Below are positions 60,812 to 64,000 of a stretch of 64,000 bases of DNA, in pieces; within the stretch, counting starts at the first letter, position 1; each line of letters starts with the position of its first letter. Where the stretch lies: NCBI RefSeq assembly GCF_009846745.1, contig NZ_AQPF01000012.1, positions 29,835 to 93,834 on the forward strand, written 5' to 3'. The position numbers and the translations under genes are program-made. A model generated the notes under the pieces. The model was not told the DNA's origin, did not search any database, and was given only the letters and a program-made list of their open reading frames with translations. Source of the DNA: Alloalcanivorax xiamenensis. Lineage in GTDB: Bacteria > Pseudomonadota > Gammaproteobacteria > Pseudomonadales > Alcanivoracaceae.

Positions 60812-61462
60812 CTAATCCACCGCGCCGTCCTTTAATGGGGCCAGCGCCTCGTCCACGCAGCCTTGCCAGCTTGTCGCGTCCTCGAAGCGGCGATAGCCGC
60901 CACCGGCGCCGAAAGCGCTGGAGATCACCAGATCCGGAGACAAGGTGCGCAGGAAATGCAGACTCTCGATCAGCGCCTCCCGGTCGCTCATCGACGGCAG
61001 GAAACCATTGCGGCCCTGGCCACCTTCGTCGAAGTACAACGTATCGCCGGTGAACAGGTAGCGGTCGCCAGTGGGGGATTGCACCAGGAAACAAGTACTG
61101 CCGGGAGTGTGCCCGGGGGTGGGCAGGATTTCGATATCGCGCGGATGGTGCTCCCGTTGTGCCAGCACCACATCCACCGGGCAGTATTTTTCAATGTCCT
61201 CCAGCTCGCTCCGGTGCCCGCACAACTGACTGTTGAAACGGGTCCGGATCACTGCCAGGCTGGCGCCGACTTCGTCGCGGTGGCTCAGATACTGGCGATG
61301 CACGCCGCCGTGATCGGCGAACGCGGATAACTCATCATCATGACTGGTGTTGTAGAACAACACATTCCCCGCCGGATGGGCGTAGAAATAGGCGTGGGTT
61401 TGCAAGCCGGGAGCCGGGTATTCCGGTTCGGTCTCCCACAGGTCCTTGGCGACTTGTTTCAT
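60812..61462 (-). CDS. MBL-fold metallo-hydrolase
   Basis: 216-residue metallo-beta-lactamase-fold protein: 'LPTPGHTPGSTCFLV' and 'YLFTGDTLYFDEGG' are motifs III and IV. The usual first motif HxHxDH is altered to 'YLSHRDEVG', so metal binding may differ from glyoxalase II. ATG 61462 has GGAG upstream. Convergent with the DUF445 gene. Confidence 0.87.
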   Translation of the reverse strand: MKQVAKDLWETEPEYPAPGLQTHAYFYAHPAGNVLFYNTSHDDELSAFADHGGVHRQYLSHRDEVGASLAVIRTRFNSQLCGHRSELEDIEKYCPVDVVLAQREHHPRDIEILPTPGHTPGSTCFLVQSPTGDRYLFTGDTLYFDEGGQGRNGFLPSMSDREALIESLHFLRTLSPDLVISSAFGAGGGYRRFEDATSWQGCVDEALAPLKDGAVD

Positions 61463-61498
61463 GGTGGCGCTCCAGGAGTTGGCATGGGTGCCCATGCT

Positions 61499-61782
61499 AG
61501 AGCCTGTTCGTGGTTTTTACACCACCGCGCCGGAGTTTATTTTGTCGTCAGGTCGTGATTTCGATTGTGCGGTGTAGTCATTCTACATAAACAAGCGTAA
61601 TCGCGCCCTGACGGCACTCTCCACCTAAAGAAAGTGGACCCGGCCCTTCGGGTTGCGCTGGAAAAACCGCCAGACGCCACCGCGGCCTTTGACTTTGGAC
61701 CCACCAGAGCCTTCAGTCCGCAGTGGCGTCTGGCGGCTTTTCCAGCGGCAACGCGGTGGTGTAAAAACTATGAACAGGCTCT
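61499..61782. repeat. 284-bp nested inverted-repeat (MITE-like) element
   Basis: 31-bp terminal inverted repeats (61499-61529 and 61752-61782; two mismatches) beginning AGAGCCTGTTC enclose a second pair of 25-bp arms (61656-61680 and 61722-61747; starting CGCTGGAAAA) and an imperfect CGTCAGGTCG/CGCCCTGACG pair. No transposase frame. A homologous sequence starts at 63944. It accounts for most of the 400 bp between the MBL and VOC genes. Confidence 0.8.
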
Positions 61783-61861
61783 CGACCTCAACCACCGTGG
61801 AGGGCAACCCTTCGACACTGAAGATGTGACGTTGCTTTGGATCACCAGTGTCCCGCGGTCC

Positions 61862-62284
61862 TTACCAGCTGCCGGTGTTCTCCATGGAGGCCCAGGGCTC
61901 CCGCGCGGGCAGGGCATCGCCCTTCTGCAGCAATTCCACGGAAATCAGATCCGGTGAACGGACGAACGCCATGTGGCCGTCCCGGGGCGGGCGGTTGATG
62001 GTGTAGCCCATGTCCTGGAGGTGTTGGCATAACGCATAAATGTCATCCACCCGGAAGGCCAGGTGGCCGAAGTTGCGCGCCGAGCCCATGTTCTCTTCCG
62101 GGTCCCAGTTCCAGGTCAATTCGACTTCCGCTTCCGGGCTTTCCGGCGCGGCCAGGAACACCAGGGTGAAACGCCCGGCGGGCACGTCCTTGCGGCGGAC
62201 TTCCTTCAGTCCCAGTCCCTCGCAATAGAAACGCAGGGAAGCATCCAGGTCAGTGACGCGGACCATGGTGTGCAGGTATTTCAT
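61862..62284 (-). CDS. Glyoxalase I-like VOC protein
   Basis: 140-residue protein: 'MKYLHTMVRVTDLDASLRFY', 'EVELTWNWDPEENMGSARNF' with 'GHLAFRVDDIYALCQHLQDM' and 'SPDLISVELLQKGDALP'. The two histidines (H5, H74) and two glutamates (E54, E117) fall where lactoylglutathione lyase has its metal ligands, so a methylglyoxal-detoxifying activity is plausible. A longer in-frame opening upstream is in the amidase promoter region and is rejected. Confidence 0.9.
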   Translation of the reverse strand: MKYLHTMVRVTDLDASLRFYCEGLGLKEVRRKDVPAGRFTLVFLAAPESPEAEVELTWNWDPEENMGSARNFGHLAFRVDDIYALCQHLQDMGYTINRPPRDGHMAFVRSPDLISVELLQKGDALPAREPWASMENTGSW

Positions 62285-62453
62285 TGGGTGGTCTCCGTGG
62301 ATCAGGACACTTTGGCGGGCGGCCCATTTTGTCACGGCGGTCTCGCGGGCTCCAGGAAAGAGCACGGGGGGCATCGCTTGACCCGGCGGCATGAAGGGGG
62401 TTCGATTATGAAAATGAAACCAAATTCCACAACAAAGGTAAGGAGAAGCTGTG

Positions 62454-63914
62454 ATGGCGTTGCATCGTCTGAGCACCACCGAACTGGCCCGGCGTATCCG
62501 TGAGGGCGAACTGACCGCCAGCGAGGCGCTGGAATACTTTATCGCTCGTGTGGAGAAGCTGGATCCGCCGCTTAATGCGGTGGTGGTGCGGCGTTTTGAC
62601 GAGGCGCGGCAGCGGGCACGGGAGGCGGATGAGGCGCTGGCCCGGGGCGAACACTGGGGCCTGCTGCACGGGGTGCCGATGACGGTGAAGGAAACGTTCG
62701 AGGTGGCCGGCTGGCCCACCACCGCCGGGGTGACGGATCTGTCCGGCCATATCCCGCGACAGGATGCCGATGCCATTGAGCGGTTGCGCGCCGCCGGCGC
62801 GGTGCTGTTCGGCAAGACCAACGTGCCGGCCTACGCCGGTGATCTGCAGAGCTTCAACGAGATCCATGGCACCACCAACAATCCGTGGAATCCGGAATTG
62901 ACCCCGGGCGGGTCCTCCGGCGGTGCCGCCGCCGCGCTGGCCGCCGGCATGACGCCGCTGGAACTGGGCAGTGATATCGGCGGCTCCATTCGTACTCCGG
63001 CGGCGTTCTGCGGTGTGGCCGGTCTGAAGCCGAGCTGGCGATTGATTCCCACTCGAGGTCATATCCCTGGGCCACCGGGTTCCCTGTCCACCCGGGATAT
63101 CTCCGTGGCCGGTCCGATGTCACGGCATGTGGAGGATCTGGAACTGGCCATGGACATTCTGGCCGGACCGGACCAGGACGAAGGTGTCGGCTGGCGTCTG
63201 GCGTTGCCGGAACCACGCCATGACCGGCTGGAGGCATTCCGGGTGGCGGCCTGGCTGGATGACCCCCGCTGCCCGGTGGATCGGCGTATCGTCGAGGCCC
63301 TGGAGCAATTGACCGGACAATTGGAGCAATGGGGTGTGATGGTGGACCGCGATGCGCGGCCCGAGGGGATCGGCCTCTCCGAGGCATACGATGTTTACTA
63401 TCAGTTACTTGCTGGCACCATGGGGGTGGGGTTGCCGCCGTCGCTGTACCAGCAGATGGAAGAAGGGGCCGCCGAGGCCGCTCCGGATGATCAGGGCTAC
63501 CGGGCCCGTTTCGCTCGCGGCACCACGCAGAGTCATGCGGACTGGCTGCGCGCCAATGAGCGGCGGACGGTGATGCGGCGTCAATGGCGCCGCTTCTTCC
63601 AGGACCACGACGTGTTGCTGTGTCCGGTGGTACAGACGCTGCCGTTCAGCCACCGGCAGACGCCGGGCCCGGATCAGCGTACGCTGACCGTGAACGGAGT
63701 GGACCAGCCTTATATGGATATCCTGGTCTGGGTGGGGCTGGCCGGGGCGGTCTACTTGCCGGCGGCGACGTTGCCCATCGGCGTTTCCGCGGAGGGGCTG
63801 CCGCTGGCCGTGCAGATCATCGGCCCTTACCTGGAGGACCGCACCGTGCTGCGTTTCGCCCGTTTGCTGCAGGATCGGCTGGAAGCCTTGCCGGAACCGC
63901 CCTTGGGCGGCTGA
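62454..63914 (+). CDS. Amidase (amidase-signature family)
   Basis: 486-residue serine hydrolase with the Ser-cisSer-Lys triad: K79 ('MTVKETFEV'), the GGSSGG loop at about 152-157 and nucleophile S178 ('LGSDIGGSIRTPAAF'). Hydrolyses an amide; the group includes 6-aminohexanoate-cyclic-dimer hydrolases and fatty amide hydrolases, and the substrate cannot be fixed by eye. AAGGAG lies 8 bp before the ATG; a GTG directly before it is possible. Confidence 0.93.
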   Translation: MALHRLSTTELARRIREGELTASEALEYFIARVEKLDPPLNAVVVRRFDEARQRAREADEALARGEHWGLLHGVPMTVKETFEVAGWPTTAGVTDLSGHIPRQDADAIERLRAAGAVLFGKTNVPAYAGDLQSFNEIHGTTNNPWNPELTPGGSSGGAAAALAAGMTPLELGSDIGGSIRTPAAFCGVAGLKPSWRLIPTRGHIPGPPGSLSTRDISVAGPMSRHVEDLELAMDILAGPDQDEGVGWRLALPEPRHDRLEAFRVAAWLDDPRCPVDRRIVEALEQLTGQLEQWGVMVDRDARPEGIGLSEAYDVYYQLLAGTMGVGLPPSLYQQMEEGAAEAAPDDQGYRARFARGTTQSHADWLRANERRTVMRRQWRRFFQDHDVLLCPVVQTLPFSHRQTPGPDQRTLTVNGVDQPYMDILVWVGLAGAVYLPAATLPIGVSAEGLPLAVQIIGPYLEDRTVLRFARLLQDRLEALPEPPLGG

Positions 63915-63943
63915 CCGGGCCCGCAGCGGAAGAAATGTGACCC

Positions 63944-64000
63944 AGAGCCCATCTGGGATCTTTACGCCTCCGCGCCGGAGTTCATTTTGTCGTCAGGTCG
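63944..64000. repeat. Start of a second copy of the 284-bp element (cut by window edge)
   Basis: From 63961 to the edge, TTTACGCCTCCGCGCCGGAG and the following ATTTTGTCGTCAGGTCG match 61514-61555 with few changes. The outer few bases differ, with AGAGCC conserved. Confidence 0.75.

Noticed and set aside
61499..61782. Insertion sequence
   Set aside because: Inverted ends exist but no transposase frame is present; treated as a non-autonomous repeat.

Overview
The window reads as chromosomal DNA of a GC-rich, free-living, aerobic gammaproteobacterium. Gene families and their order (YcaO fused to OsmC, DUF3348-DUF802-OmpA-DUF2894 block, AtoE, RtcB, UPF0158, Kbp, REP elements of the Pseudomonas type) fit the Pseudomonadales/Oceanospirillales; an Alcanivorax-like organism is a reasonable guess, but no rRNA or other species marker is present.

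Layout. 1-3060: iron-uptake regulon (TonB-dependent receptor cut by the left edge, FecR anti-sigma, FecI sigma, with a Fur-box-like site). 3185-8820: OsmC-YcaO protein, then an oxidoreductase / MFS / methyltransferase / YjbR run. 8836-13766: a bacterial voltage-gated sodium channel and a glutamate-receptor-like potassium channel flank an AT-richer stretch of poorly known and decaying genes. 14075-17212: VOC protein, YghU, a broken uridine-kinase-like gene, OsmC and a GST. 17307-21961: four overlapping minus-strand genes of unknown function that look like an ion-driven, MotAB/ZorAB-type membrane motor with a long repetitive cytoplasmic tail. This is the best candidate for an undescribed system here. 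22083-28421: catabolic cassette A (CaiB/BaiF CoA-transferase, IclR regulator, DctPQM TRAP transporter, acyl-CoA dehydrogenase). 28524-38832: envelope and stress genes, a truncated UPF0158 gene, an AAA ATPase, a TetR-controlled GST region, an FMN reductase behind a MerR-type promoter, a GAF protein and a haloalkane dehalogenase. 38944-46132: YjdM, AtoE, a SpoIIAA-like protein, an aldo/keto reductase, a phospholipase-D lipoprotein and the RNA ligase RtcB. RtcB is preceded by a possible leader-peptide attenuator and followed by a small reading frame that contains its own terminator. 47761-58680: a TAXI-type TRAP system and catabolic cassette B (IclR with two winged helices, acyl-CoA dehydrogenase, two TctC proteins, TctB, TctA, CaiB/BaiF). 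58879-63914: Abi-alpha-like/DUF445 pair, MBL hydrolase, VOC protein and amidase.

How it fits together. Cassettes A and B share one logic: periplasmic capture of an organic acid, membrane import, CoA transfer, acyl-CoA dehydrogenation, under an IclR regulator. Three different secondary transporter families that use periplasmic binding proteins occur within 35 kb, pointing to a scavenger of carboxylic acids. Several glutathione-, VOC- and OsmC-type genes point to detoxification.

Decay and repeats. Several genes are broken or truncated (quinol-monooxygenase remnant, frameshifted small gene, kinase remnant, UPF0158 C-terminus). Intergenic repeats include REP-like sequences, a perfect 26-bp palindrome, and a 284-bp nested inverted-repeat element with a second copy entering at the right edge. 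All statements are from reading the sequence; no database search was run.
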